From: Pseudomonas sp. Leaf48
Lineage (GTDB): Bacteria; Pseudomonadota; Gammaproteobacteria; Pseudomonadales; Pseudomonadaceae
Length of the DNA: 64,000 nt
NCBI RefSeq assembly: GCF_001421885.1
Contig: NZ_LMLH01000012.1
Span: 35,738-99,737 of the forward strand
Direction of reading: 5' to 3'
Below the pieces are notes generated by a model. It was not told the DNA's origin. It saw nothing but the letters and a program-made list of their open reading frames with translations, and did not search any database. The position numbers and the translations under genes are program-made. Position 1 is the stretch's first letter. Each line of letters opens with the position of its first letter. Positions 27,926 through 37,019 of this stretch are shown piece by piece.

Positions 27926-27946
27926 GCCCTTACCGGCAATACATTC

Positions 27947-29125
27947 CTATTTGGATAAAAACCGCATCCCTTCCTCCAACCCGCGAAGGGTCAGGGGATA
28001 CATCTGGTCATCGATCAAGTCCCGCACGATATTGGTCGACGAGGTATAGCCCCAGGTGTCTTTCGGGTACGGGTTGATCCAGATGAGCTTCTTGTACTTC
28101 TCCTTGAACCGCTGCATCCACACGTAACCGGCTTCTTCGTTCCAGTGCTCGACGCTGCCGCCTGCCTGGGTGATTTCGTAGGGCGCCATCGCGGCGTCAC
28201 CGATGAAAATCACTTTGTAGTCGGCACCGTACTTGTGCAGCAGGTCCATGGTCGAGGTGCGCTCGGAGGTGCGGCGCATGTTGTTCTTCCACACCGATTC
28301 ATAAATGAAGTTGTGAAAGTAGAAGTACTCCAGGTGCTTGAACTCGGTCTTGCAGGCCGAGAACAGCTCTTCGCAGATCTTCACGTGAGCGTCCATCGAG
28401 CCGCCGATATCGAACAATAGCAACAGCTTGACGGTGTTACGCCGCTCCGGCCGCATCTGGATATTCAGCAAACCGGCATCTTTGGCGGTGTGGTCGATGG
28501 TGCCATCGATGTCCAGCTCTTCGGCCGCGCCCTGGCGGGCGAACTTGCGCAGGCGGCGCAGGGCGACCTTGATATTGCGCGTGCCCAGCTCGACGGTGTC
28601 ATCGAGGTTCTTGTACTCGCGCTGGTCCCAGACCTTGACTGCCTTGCCCTGACGCTTGCCGGCATCGCCGACCCGAATGCCTTCGGGGTTGAAACCGCCG
28701 GAACCGAACGGGCTGGTACCACCGGTGCCGATCCACTTGTTGCCACCGGCATGGCGTTCCTTCTGTTCTTCCAGGCGCTTCTTGAACTCTTCGATCAGCT
28801 TGTCCAGGCCCCCAAGGGACTGGATCGCCGCGCGCTCTTCGTCGGTCAGTGAACGCTCGAACTCCTTGCGCAGCCAATCTTCGGGGATCAGCGCCTGCAA
28901 GTGATCATCGAGTTTTTCCAGGCCGTTGAAATAGGCCCCGAACGCTCGATCGAATTTGTCGAAATGCTTTTCGTCCTTCACCAGGATCGCCCGGGACAGG
29001 TAATAGAACTCGTCCATGTCGGCGAAGGTCACGCGCTGTTTCAGCGCGTTGATCAGGTCCAGCAGCTCACGCACCGAGACCGGCACCTTGGCTGCGCGCA
29101 TTTCATTGAACAGGTTGAGCAGCAT
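27947..29125 (-). CDS. VWA domain protein, CoxE-like, partner of MoxR ATPase
   Basis: 392 residues from ATG 29125. The N-terminal half is helical and charged (FFNE..RAAKVPVSVRELLDLINAL). A C-terminal von Willebrand A domain contains a metal-site variant, LLLFDIGGSMDAHV, where the usual DxSxS reads DIGGS. FIGDAAMAPYEI and WINPYPKDTWGY follow. It begins 18 bp after the MoxR gene. MoxR-VWA pairs act as chaperone-like modules that mature or remodel target complexes; the target here is unknown. Confidence 0.85.
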   Translation of the reverse strand: MLLNLFNEMRAAKVPVSVRELLDLINALKQRVTFADMDEFYYLSRAILVKDEKHFDKFDRAFGAYFNGLEKLDDHLQALIPEDWLRKEFERSLTDEERAAIQSLGGLDKLIEEFKKRLEEQKERHAGGNKWIGTGGTSPFGSGGFNPEGIRVGDAGKRQGKAVKVWDQREYKNLDDTVELGTRNIKVALRRLRKFARQGAAEELDIDGTIDHTAKDAGLLNIQMRPERRNTVKLLLLFDIGGSMDAHVKICEELFSACKTEFKHLEYFYFHNFIYESVWKNNMRRTSERTSTMDLLHKYGADYKVIFIGDAAMAPYEITQAGGSVEHWNEEAGYVWMQRFKEKYKKLIWINPYPKDTWGYTSSTNIVRDLIDDQMYPLTLRGLEEGMRFLSK

Positions 29126-29143
29126 GGTCTTTGCCCCGGATGA

Positions 29144-29989
29144 TCAACGACTGCCGCGACGGCTCATGAACGCCAGGCGCTCAAGCAATTGCACGTCCTG
29201 TTCGTTCTTCACCAAGGCGCCGGCCAGCGGCGGGATGGCCTTGGTCGGATCGCGTTCGCGCAGGACCGCTTCGCCGATGTTGTCGGCCATCAGCAGCTTC
29301 AGCCAGTCCACCAGCTCTGAGGTCGATGGTTTTTTCTTAAGGCCCGGCACCTTGCGCACGTCGAAGAACACGTCCAGCGCTTCGCTGACCAGGTCTTTCT
29401 TGATGTCCGGGTAATGCACGTCGACGATCCGCTGCATGGTCGTGCGATCCGGGAACGCGATGTAGTGGAAGAAGCAGCGGCGCAGGAATGCGTCCGGCAG
29501 CTCTTTCTCGTTGTTGGAGGTAATGATGATGATCGGACGCTTCTTGGCCTTGATGGTCTCGTCGATCTCGTAAACGTAGAACTCCATTTTGTCGAGTTCT
29601 TGCAGCAGGTCGTTGGGGAATTCGATGTCGGCCTTGTCGATTTCATCGATCAGCAGGATCACCCGCTCTTCGGATTCGAAGGCTTCCCAGAGCTTGCCCT
29701 TTTTCAGGTAGTTGCGAACGTCGTGGACCTTTTCCGTGCCCAGTTGCGAATCGCGCAGGCGGCTGACCGCGTCGTACTCGTACAGGCCCTGGTGAGCCTT
29801 GGTGGTGGACTTGATGTGCCAGGTGATCAGCTTGGCGCCAAAGGATTCGGCCAGTTGCTCGGCGAGCATGGTCTTGCCGGTGCCTGGTTCGCCCTTGACC
29901 AGCAATGGCCGCTCCAGGGTGATGGCGGCATTCACCGCCAGCTTCAGGTCATCGGTGGCGACGTAGGCCTGGGTGCCTTCGAACTTCAT
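29144..29989 (-). CDS. MoxR family AAA+ ATPase
   Basis: 281 residues from ATG 29989. Walker A GEPGTGKTMLAEQLAES near residue 36, Walker B VILLIDEIDKAD near 105, sensor-1 PIIIITSNNEKELPDAFLRR with the arginine finger. The MoxR-specific insert region SKSTTKAHQGLYEYDAV is present. It is the first gene of a two-gene unit with the VWA partner and lies next to DUF748-cysK. Confidence 0.92.
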   Translation of the reverse strand: MKFEGTQAYVATDDLKLAVNAAITLERPLLVKGEPGTGKTMLAEQLAESFGAKLITWHIKSTTKAHQGLYEYDAVSRLRDSQLGTEKVHDVRNYLKKGKLWEAFESEERVILLIDEIDKADIEFPNDLLQELDKMEFYVYEIDETIKAKKRPIIIITSNNEKELPDAFLRRCFFHYIAFPDRTTMQRIVDVHYPDIKKDLVSEALDVFFDVRKVPGLKKKPSTSELVDWLKLLMADNIGEAVLRERDPTKAIPPLAGALVKNEQDVQLLERLAFMSRRGSR

Positions 29990-30132
29990 CTGCTAATCCT
30001 CGAACGGTAACGCCGACCTGAAAAGGCAGGGCGGGGCGCAATAAAATGTCAGCCCCGACTATAACGCGCTGTCCGGTCGACTGTGAACGCAGACGGCTTA
30101 TTCAGTCTCTGAATGGAGCGTCACATCCTGAC

Positions 30133-31209
30133 TCAGCCAGCATCCGGCTTGGGATTCTCATACCGTGCATTGAATGCCTGGATGAAACCATTACGTAAAA
30201 TCTGCAAAAACGCCTGAAATGCGCTGATATCTTGCCGATGTACGTTGCCTTTCAGTTCGACGCGGGTGGCAAACTGATTCTTGCCCTGGTTCTTCAGCAC
30301 GGTTTCAGAGCCCCCGACTATAGCTTCCCAGATGGATCGAAAAATCCCTTTGTCTTTGTTTTCCACGTCCTGCTGCCAGTTGAACACGTCGACGTCTTTC
30401 AACAGCGGCTTGATATAGCCCGTTAACCTGGCTTTTTTCGCCTGCGCTTCGATCACCACGTCGCCGTGGCCGGCGTTGAAGTCGAACTTGCCATAAGCCG
30501 CTGCGAAGTCGTTCATGCGTTTGAGTTCAATGTCCCGGGCGCGCAGGCGGAACTCGAAGTCTTCGAAATTGCTCAGCGGGTCGAAAGTGGCGCTTGTTTC
30601 AAGTGGTGCGTGCCCCAGCAACAGGGCTTTGCCTTCGAAGCGTGCGTCACGTTTGCCTTCGGTATCGACGACATTGGTCAGGTTGTAAATGCTGGCATCG
30701 ACCTTGGTGGCGTTCATGTTCACCGCAGGTTTGGAATTGAAATTGCGAAAACTGATCTTGCCGTCATCGATCTTTACTTCGTTCAGGGTGATCGGCAGCA
30801 ATTTGCCCAACTGGGCGCGCCAGTCGGTGCCTTGGCCGGTTTGAGAGTTCTGTTTGTTGGCGCCACCGTCGACGAAATTCACTTCAGGCCGGACGAATGT
30901 CACCTCGGCCACTACCGCATGGTCATGCCAGAGTGAGTGCCAGCTGACCGAGAGGTCGATCAACGGTGCATCGACGAACGGAACCGGCACCTTGCCGTCG
31001 ACCTTGACGATCTTCAAGCCATTGATTTTGTAGGCGCCGCGCCACAGGGCCAGGTCCACATCGGTGATCTGGCCGCGGTAATCACCCATGTCCGCGAGGC
31101 GGTCGTTGAGGTAGTCGCGCACCAGATAGGGCAGCGCGAAATGCAGGGCAATCAGCAGCACAATCAGGCCGGCGAAGGTCCATAGGGGCCAACTGTATCG
31201 ACGTTTCAT
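30133..31209 (-). CDS. DUF748 (AsmA-like) envelope protein
   Basis: 358 residues from ATG 31209; an alternative ATG at 31239 has AGGAG only 3 nt away and would add ten residues. One N-terminal membrane anchor (WTFAGLIVLLIALHFALPYL) precedes a large periplasmic, beta-rich domain with repeated VDLALWRGAYKINGLKI and EVKIDDGKISFRNF motifs typical of DUF748. AsmA-like proteins are linked to lipid transport between membranes. Divergent from cysK; no further context. Confidence 0.8.
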   Translation of the reverse strand: MKRRYSWPLWTFAGLIVLLIALHFALPYLVRDYLNDRLADMGDYRGQITDVDLALWRGAYKINGLKIVKVDGKVPVPFVDAPLIDLSVSWHSLWHDHAVVAEVTFVRPEVNFVDGGANKQNSQTGQGTDWRAQLGKLLPITLNEVKIDDGKISFRNFNSKPAVNMNATKVDASIYNLTNVVDTEGKRDARFEGKALLLGHAPLETSATFDPLSNFEDFEFRLRARDIELKRMNDFAAAYGKFDFNAGHGDVVIEAQAKKARLTGYIKPLLKDVDVFNWQQDVENKDKGIFRSIWEAIVGGSETVLKNQGKNQFATRVELKGNVHRQDISAFQAFLQILRNGFIQAFNARYENPKPDAG

Positions 31210-31337
31210 GGTGGCAAATCTCTGGCGATCTAAAGCCATTGACTCCTGTAACAACTGGACGTTCGACCTGACTGGACGACTACAGGTAACAGGCATACCT
31301 TTGTGCGCTTATCAAATGCTGTAGTAAGGACCCAGCC

Positions 31338-32312
31338 ATGAGCCGCATTTACGCAGACAACGCCCATTCCATCGGCAATACACCGCTGGTGCAGATCAAT
31401 CGCATCGCCCCGCGCGGCGTGACCATCCTGGCCAAGATCGAAGGGCGTAACCCGGGTTACTCAGTCAAGTGCCGGATCGGCGCTAACATGATCTGGGATG
31501 CCGAAAGCACCGGCAAACTCAAGCCTGGCATGACCATTGTCGAACCGACCTCCGGCAACACCGGTATTGGCCTGGCCTTCGTCGCCGCCGCCCGTGGTTA
31601 CAAGTTGATGCTGACCATGCCGGCGTCCATGAGTATCGAGCGACGCAAAGTGCTCAAGGCCCTGGGCGCGGAACTGGTGCTGACCGAACCGGCCAAGGGC
31701 ATGAAAGGTGCCATCGAGAAGGCCGGCGAAATTGTCGCTGGGGATCCATCCCGATACTTCATGCCGGCACAGTTCGATAATCCGGCCAACCCGGCCATCC
31801 ATGAAAAGACCACCGGGCCGGAAATCTGGAACGACACCGACGGTGCGGTCGACGTTTTGGTGGCCGGTGTCGGAACAGGCGGAACCATCACTGGCGTTTC
31901 GCGCTACATCAAGAATACCCGGGGCAAACCGATTATCTCGGTGGCCGTGGAGCCTGCTGTCTCGCCGGTGATCACCCAGGCGCTGGCCGGTGAAGAGATC
32001 AAGCCGAGCCCGCACAAGATCCAGGGTATTGGTGCCGGTTTTGTGCCGAAAAACCTCGATCTGTCGATCGTGGACCGGGTCGAACTGGTCAGCGACGACG
32101 AGTCCAAGGCCATGGCCCTGCGCTTGATGCAGGAAGAAGGGATTTTGTGCGGTATCTCCTGCGGTGCGGCCATGGCTGTCGCGGTGCGCCTGGCGGAGAC
32201 CCCGGAAATGCAGGGCAAGACCATCGTGGTGATCCTGCCGGATTCCGGTGAGCGTTACCTGTCGAGCATGCTGTTCAGTGACCTGTTCACCGAGAAGGAA
32301 AACCAGGCATAA
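31338..32312 (+). CDS. cysK: Cysteine synthase A (O-acetylserine sulfhydrylase)
   Basis: 324 residues from ATG 31338 (AAGGA upstream). PLP lysine in [34 protein letters not shown], the CysK-type [18 protein letters not shown], the phosphate loop [14 protein letters not shown] and the C-terminal [13 protein letters not shown]. Length and the ERRK segment favour CysK over CysM. It makes cysteine from O-acetylserine and sulfide. Confidence 0.95.
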   Translation: MSRIYADNAHSIGNTPLVQINRIAPRGVTILAKIEGRNPGYSVKCRIGANMIWDAESTGKLKPGMTIVEPTSGNTGIGLAFVAAARGYKLMLTMPASMSIERRKVLKALGAELVLTEPAKGMKGAIEKAGEIVAGDPSRYFMPAQFDNPANPAIHEKTTGPEIWNDTDGAVDVLVAGVGTGGTITGVSRYIKNTRGKPIISVAVEPAVSPVITQALAGEEIKPSPHKIQGIGAGFVPKNLDLSIVDRVELVSDDESKAMALRLMQEEGILCGISCGAAMAVAVRLAETPEMQGKTIVVILPDSGERYLSSMLFSDLFTEKENQA

Positions 32313-32426
32313 GGCGGCATTCAGGCGATTGGTTGATCCGGGCGCGATGCGCCCGGTGTTGGCGGTAGTGGGGCTGACGTTTCTGGGGTATTGGTTGTTC
32401 GGGTGATTATCTGTCCGGGAAGCAGA

Positions 32427-32515
32427 CCTGTAGCTGGCTTGCCAGCGATCGCGGTTTATCAGTCATCATTGATTTTTGCTCAGCGCGCTATCGCCAGCCA
32501 GCCGGCTTCTACAGG
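32427..32515. repeat. REP pair of the GCTGGC-core family
   Basis: Arms CCTGTAGCTGGCTTGCCAGC and GCCAGCCGGCTTCTACAGG, 89 bp end to end, in the 590-bp gap between cysK and the EamA gene. Apart from this element and the small reading frame at 32627, the gap shows nothing I can name. Confidence 0.82.
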
Positions 32516-32626
32516 CTCCCGGCGCTTTTGACCAATTGATTGCATTCCATACCCAGCGCTGGTTATAGTCGGCGCACAGTGAGCTCCAGTGACTCACTTA
32601 TTCACTCCTTAAAAAAGATCAGCCCA

Positions 32627-32791
32627 ATGCCTGCATCCCTCATAAACGCGGTAGTCGATTCAGCGGTCAACGCTGGCGTCGTGCCGTGCGGGAATCAGCA
32701 ACCGGGGCAGATCAGTCATTACCCCCCACCTGTCAGTAGCACGCCGGTGTACGCAGTCGTATCACCGCCGGGCGTTGGCGTTTCGGGCTGA
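32627..32791 (+). CDS. Possible small protein, 54 residues
   Basis: ATG 32627 opens MPASLINAVVDSAVNAGVVP, continuing with a Pro/Val-rich tail (HYPPPVSSTPVYAVVSPP). No strong ribosome binding site is seen, but the composition is non-random and the frame is closed soon after by TGA. I cannot assign a family. It may equally be non-coding. Confidence 0.35.
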   Translation: MPASLINAVVDSAVNAGVVPCGNQQPGQISHYPPPVSSTPVYAVVSPPGVGVSG

Positions 32792-32902
32792 TCAGCTTTT
32801 TCCTGCTGTTCCCGTGCCCGCCTGCAAAGCGCCCGCTTGAAAAAAACTACTGAATTTCAGCTTCGGCTGAGTTGGCTATTTGCCTGACTACAGGTGGTAT
32901 TC

Positions 32903-33766
32903 ATGTTTGTCCTTTCGAAACAGTCCGCACTCGCGGCGGCTTCCACGAGTCTGTTCGTCCTGCTGTGGAGCAGCGGGGCGATCTTCTCCAAATGGGGCCT
33001 GGCCCACGCATCACCTTTTGCCTTTCTGTTGTTTCGCTTCGCCATCGCGTTGTGCGGCCTGGTGTTGCTGGTGCCGTTGCTCAAGCTGAGGCTGCCCAAA
33101 GCGGGCAAGCCAATGCTGTATGCGATGGCCACGGGGGTGGTGCTACTGGGGGCCTATCAGATTTTCTATCTGCTGGCGCTCGACCTAAAAGTCACGCCCG
33201 GGGTGATGGCGACCATCATGGGCGTGCAGCCGATCCTCACCGTGGTGTTGATGGAGCGCCAGCGTTCCTGGAGCCGGATGTTCGGTCTGGCCCTGGGGCT
33301 GGGCGGCTTGATCATGGTGGTCTATCAGGGTATCGGCCTGGCTGGCATGTCGTTGGCCGGGATGCTCTTTGGTTTGCTGGCGCTGGCGAGCATGACCTTC
33401 GGCTCGATCATGCAGAAACGCATCACCGACAATCCCCTCGGCACGCTGCCGGTGCAATACCTCGCCGGGTTACTGTTGTGCGGGATTTTCGTGCCGTTCC
33501 AGCCATTTCACTTCGAGCAGGGCTCCGGCTTCATTGTGCCGGTGCTGTGGATGGGGCTGGTGGTGTCGGTACTGGCGACCTTGCTGCTGTACCGTTTGAT
33601 CGCCCGGGGCAATCTGGTGAATGTCACCAGTCTGTTTTACCTGGTGCCAGCGGTGACAGCAGTCATGGACTACCTGATTTTCGGTAATCGCCTGGCGATG
33701 CTGAGCATTCTCGGCATGTTGCTGATCATCATTGGTCTGGTGTTCGTGTTCCGTAAAACCGGTTAA
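32903..33766 (+). CDS. EamA/DMT family transporter
   Basis: 287 residues from ATG 32903, placed by AGGTGG at 32892-32897. Ten hydrophobic helices in two EamA repeats; FVLLWSSGAIFSKWGLAHASP and the second repeat's FGLLALASMTFGSIMQKRIT are typical. Likely exports amino acids or metabolites; the cargo is unknown. Stands alone between REP elements. Confidence 0.88.
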   Translation: MFVLSKQSALAAASTSLFVLLWSSGAIFSKWGLAHASPFAFLLFRFAIALCGLVLLVPLLKLRLPKAGKPMLYAMATGVVLLGAYQIFYLLALDLKVTPGVMATIMGVQPILTVVLMERQRSWSRMFGLALGLGGLIMVVYQGIGLAGMSLAGMLFGLLALASMTFGSIMQKRITDNPLGTLPVQYLAGLLLCGIFVPFQPFHFEQGSGFIVPVLWMGLVVSVLATLLLYRLIARGNLVNVTSLFYLVPAVTAVMDYLIFGNRLAMLSILGMLLIIIGLVFVFRKTG

Positions 33767-33778
33767 AACGCGCTCCCC

Positions 33779-33868
33779 TTGTAGGAGCCGGCTTGCTGGC
33801 GATAGCGTTCTGTCAGGCGATCAATAATGCCTGGCAGAATGCCGTCGCCAGCAAGCCGGCTACCGCAG
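33779..33868. repeat. REP pair between convergent genes
   Basis: Arms TTGTAGGAGCCGGCTTGCTG and CAGCAAGCCGGCTACCGCAG. Separates the EamA gene from the convergent LysR gene. Confidence 0.85.
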
Positions 33869-33895
33869 GTTTTGCGTTATCCCTGAAGAACCGTT

Positions 33896-34837
33896 TCATT
33901 TGCTCAGCGCATGCTCGGCCCGCACCGAATTCATGAACGCCTGCATCGCCGAGGATTGAATGCGATGGCGCCTGGTGATCAAGCCATACGGCGGCAAGCG
34001 CGCTTCGAACTTGATCGGCAGCACCGCCAGTAAATCACGGCCAGGATAATCCTCGACCACCGACACCGGCGTGACACCGAGCATGTCGGTCTGCTGGATC
34101 AATGAGAGCAGGGTCATGATCGAGGTGGTTTCGACGATGCTGCTGGGAATATCGACCCGCGCATTGTGGAACACCTGATTGATGATCGCGCGCATCGGGC
34201 TGGGTTGTTGTTGTAGCACCCAGGTCATGTTTTGCAGTTCGGCCCAACTCAATTGAGTCGCTTTCGCCAGTGGATTGTGCGCGCCGGAAATCACGCACAA
34301 GGCTTCTTCGCCGAGGCTGTCGAAGAGCAATTCTTCGGCCCGGGCACCCGCCGGAATCCGCCCCAGCACGATATCCAGTTGATCCTGCAGCAATGCTTGT
34401 ACCAGCACGTCGCTGGTGTCGACCTGAATGCTCATGGACAGACGCGGATGGCTTTGTTTCAAGGTTGCGATGGTACGCGTGAGCAGTCCTGAAGCGAGAG
34501 CCGGAATCGCTCCCACCGCGACGCGGCCGAGGTTGCCGGACTGCAGGGCGACCAGTTCTTCACGCATGCCGCTGAGTTCGGCGAACACCATGCGTGCGTA
34601 GTAAATGACCGTCTCGCCGAATGGGGTGGAGCGCATGCCGCGAGGCAAGCGTTCGAAGAGTTCGACGCCGAGCAAATCCTCGGCTTCGTGCAGCATCTTG
34701 GTCGCTGCCGGTTGAGTCATGCCGATGTGGTCGGCGGCGCGGCGCAACGAGCCGAATTCCTGCAGGGCCAGCATCAGCCGCAGTTGGCGCAGACGCAGTC
34801 GGCTGTGGATTACGTTGGCATCAGGAATTCGGGTCAT
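33896..34837 (-). CDS. LysR-family regulator linked to tctCBA
   Basis: 313 residues taken from ATG 34837; an ATG at 34852 is also in frame. Helix-turn-helix LRQLRLMLALQEFGSLRRAA ... MTQPAATKMLHEAEDLLG, in the GbpR/PcaQ-like branch (PAATKML), with the effector domain from residue ~105. It lies 69 bp downstream of tctA on the same strand and is the only regulator in the 34-46 kb catabolic island, so it probably senses the imported acid. That link is inferred. Confidence 0.88.
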   Translation of the reverse strand: MTRIPDANVIHSRLRLRQLRLMLALQEFGSLRRAADHIGMTQPAATKMLHEAEDLLGVELFERLPRGMRSTPFGETVIYYARMVFAELSGMREELVALQSGNLGRVAVGAIPALASGLLTRTIATLKQSHPRLSMSIQVDTSDVLVQALLQDQLDIVLGRIPAGARAEELLFDSLGEEALCVISGAHNPLAKATQLSWAELQNMTWVLQQQPSPMRAIINQVFHNARVDIPSSIVETTSIMTLLSLIQQTDMLGVTPVSVVEDYPGRDLLAVLPIKFEARLPPYGLITRRHRIQSSAMQAFMNSVRAEHALSK

Positions 34838-34906
34838 GGGCCGCGCTCGCATGAAAGACTGCGGCAAGCCTGACAACAAATGTCAGGCGTTGCCAGCATT
34901 GCTGTA

Positions 34907-36436
34907 TCACAGCACGGATTTGGTCTTGGCGACGGGCGGTTTGCGCAGGCCTGTCAGGGCGCCCAGTGCCCTGGAAATCAGCGGCCAGAACAGCATCAGC
35001 AGTGCCGCTGTGGTCAGGCTGCCCACCAGTGGGTTGGACCAGAAAATCCCCAGGTGGCCGTCGGAGAACAGCATTGACTGTCGGAATGCATCTTCAGCCT
35101 TGTCACCCAGCACAGCGGCCAGTACCAGTGGCGCAATCGGGTAGCCGAGTTTCTTGAACAGATAACCCAGGGCGCCGAAGCCGAGCATCAACACCACGTC
35201 GAAGAACGAGTTGTGGACCGAGTAGGCACCGATGGCACAGACCATGATGATGATCGGCGCGATGATCGAGAACGGAATGCGCAGGATCGAAGCGAACAGC
35301 GGCACGGTAACCAACACCACGATCAGGCTGACCACGTTGCCCAGATACATGCTGGCGATCAGGCCCCAGACAAAATCATGCTGCTCGACGAACAGCGTCG
35401 GGCCGGGGTGCAGGCCCCAGATCATCAAGCCGCCAAGCATTACCGCTGCCGTGGCCGAACCAGGAATGCCCAGGGTCAGCATCGGCAATAAGGCACTGGT
35501 GCCAGCGGCATGGTCTGCAGTTTCCGGAGCGATCACGCCTTCGAGTTCACCTTTGCCAAAATTGTCGCGGTTTTTCGAAAAGCGCCGCGCCAGGCTGTAG
35601 CTCATGAACGATGCGGCGGTCGGTCCGCCTGGTGTAATGCCCATCCAGCAACCGACCAGGGTGCTGCGCACGATGGTCCACCAGTAGCGCGGCAGCTTGG
35701 CCCAGGTGCGCAGGATCACCATCGGTGTGATGCGCGCATGTTCGCCACGGAACACCAGGCCTTCTTCGACAGTGCAGAGAATTTCACCGATGCCGAACAG
35801 GCCGATCACCGCCACTTCGAAGCTGATGCCGGTCATCAGTGTCGGCTGGTCGAAGGTCAGGCGCAGGTTGCCGGACACAGTGTCCATGCCGACCGCTGCC
35901 ATGGCGAAACCGATCATCATCGCCACCACGGTTTTCAGTGGCGGGTTCTTGCTCATGCCGATGAAGGTGCAGAACGCCAACAGGTACACCGCAAAGAACT
36001 CCGGCGAACTGAAGGACATGGCGAACGCGGCAATCTTCGTCGACAGGAAGGTCAGCAACAACACCCCGGCCAACGCACCGAGCAGCGCCGAACTGAATGC
36101 AGCGGTCAGGGCTTCGGCGGCGCGACCTTCGCGGGCCATCGGGTAGCCGTCGAACGTGGTCGCCACCGATGAGGGCTCACCGGGGATGTTGAACAGGATC
36201 GAGGTGATCGAGCCGCCGAACAGCGCGCCCCAATACATGCACGACAGCAGGATGATCGCCGATACCGGCGACATGGTGAAGGTCAGTGGCAGCAGCAGCG
36301 CCACGCCATTGGGGGCGCCGAGGCCGGGCAACACACCGACCAGAATGCCCAGCAGCACGCCGATCACCATCAGGCCGATATGGCCCGGGGTCAGGATCAG
36401 GTTCATGCCTTGCAGCAGGGAATCGAACTCGCTCAT
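34907..36436 (-). CDS. tctA: Tripartite tricarboxylate transporter, large membrane subunit TctA
   Basis: 509 residues from ATG 36436, overlapping the tctB stop by 4 bp. About twelve helices, with the hallmark segments VGVLPGLGAPNGVALLLPLT, GGSITSILFNIPGEPSSVAT and TLGIPGSATAAVMLGGLMIWG. TctA with TctB forms the sodium- or proton-coupled channel that takes substrate from the TctC binding protein. Confidence 0.93.
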   Translation of the reverse strand: MSEFDSLLQGMNLILTPGHIGLMVIGVLLGILVGVLPGLGAPNGVALLLPLTFTMSPVSAIILLSCMYWGALFGGSITSILFNIPGEPSSVATTFDGYPMAREGRAAEALTAAFSSALLGALAGVLLLTFLSTKIAAFAMSFSSPEFFAVYLLAFCTFIGMSKNPPLKTVVAMMIGFAMAAVGMDTVSGNLRLTFDQPTLMTGISFEVAVIGLFGIGEILCTVEEGLVFRGEHARITPMVILRTWAKLPRYWWTIVRSTLVGCWMGITPGGPTAASFMSYSLARRFSKNRDNFGKGELEGVIAPETADHAAGTSALLPMLTLGIPGSATAAVMLGGLMIWGLHPGPTLFVEQHDFVWGLIASMYLGNVVSLIVVLVTVPLFASILRIPFSIIAPIIIMVCAIGAYSVHNSFFDVVLMLGFGALGYLFKKLGYPIAPLVLAAVLGDKAEDAFRQSMLFSDGHLGIFWSNPLVGSLTTAALLMLFWPLISRALGALTGLRKPPVAKTKSVL

Positions 36437-36966
36437 TTGAAGTTTCTCCCGGCCAGGGCAATCCAGTCGCCCATCGGGCCGGCATCCAGCGGGACCTTGA
36501 ACCACAGCGCGAAAATCAGGTAGCTGGCGAGCACCGCGCCCAGGGACACGCTGGCGATCATCAACTTGCCATAAGGTTTGGCGCGCACCTTGTCACGCCA
36601 CATGAACCAGGCGATGAAGCACGCCGAGGCCACATAGATGCCAGTCAAGGGCATGGCGCCGACGAACAGCGCGATAGGGATGAATACCGACATCACTTGC
36701 TTGAATGCACTGCCGCTGACGAACGCAACACTGAGCGCCTGCCAGCGCACCAGGGTCAACAGGCCGTTGGCCACGCTGGCGGCACTGAGCATCAGGCCGA
36801 TATAGAAGGGGAAGTAACCCGGCTCTGGGCCGGCATCGCCCCAGCCAATGCCTTGTTCGAGGCTACCGTACATCACCACCGCGCCGATCAGGGTAGTGAA
36901 CAACGCCAGGCCGAGTTCGACCCAACGGGTGCCGACCAGTGCCGGTGAATCCGAGGAATGGGACAT
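36433..36966 (-). CDS. tctB: Tripartite tricarboxylate transporter, small membrane subunit TctB
   Basis: 177 residues from ATG 36966, chosen because GGAG lies 8 nt upstream; the ATG at 36972 would be too close. Four predicted helices and the family segment EQGIGWGDAGPEPGYFPFYIG. Middle gene of tctCBA. Confidence 0.9.
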   Translation of the reverse strand: MSHSSDSPALVGTRWVELGLALFTTLIGAVVMYGSLEQGIGWGDAGPEPGYFPFYIGLMLSAASVANGLLTLVRWQALSVAFVSGSAFKQVMSVFIPIALFVGAMPLTGIYVASACFIAWFMWRDKVRAKPYGKLMIASVSLGAVLASYLIFALWFKVPLDAGPMGDWIALAGRNFK

Positions 36967-37019
36967 GAACATATCTCCAGCAGGGCACGGCCGCCCGCAG
37001 GCAGGCGGCCGTGGCGACT

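Noticed and set aside
27947..29989. MoxR-VWA pair as an anti-phage ternary system
   Set aside because: Surrounded by housekeeping genes in an order I recognise as conserved in Pseudomonas, with no effector or nuclease gene beside it.
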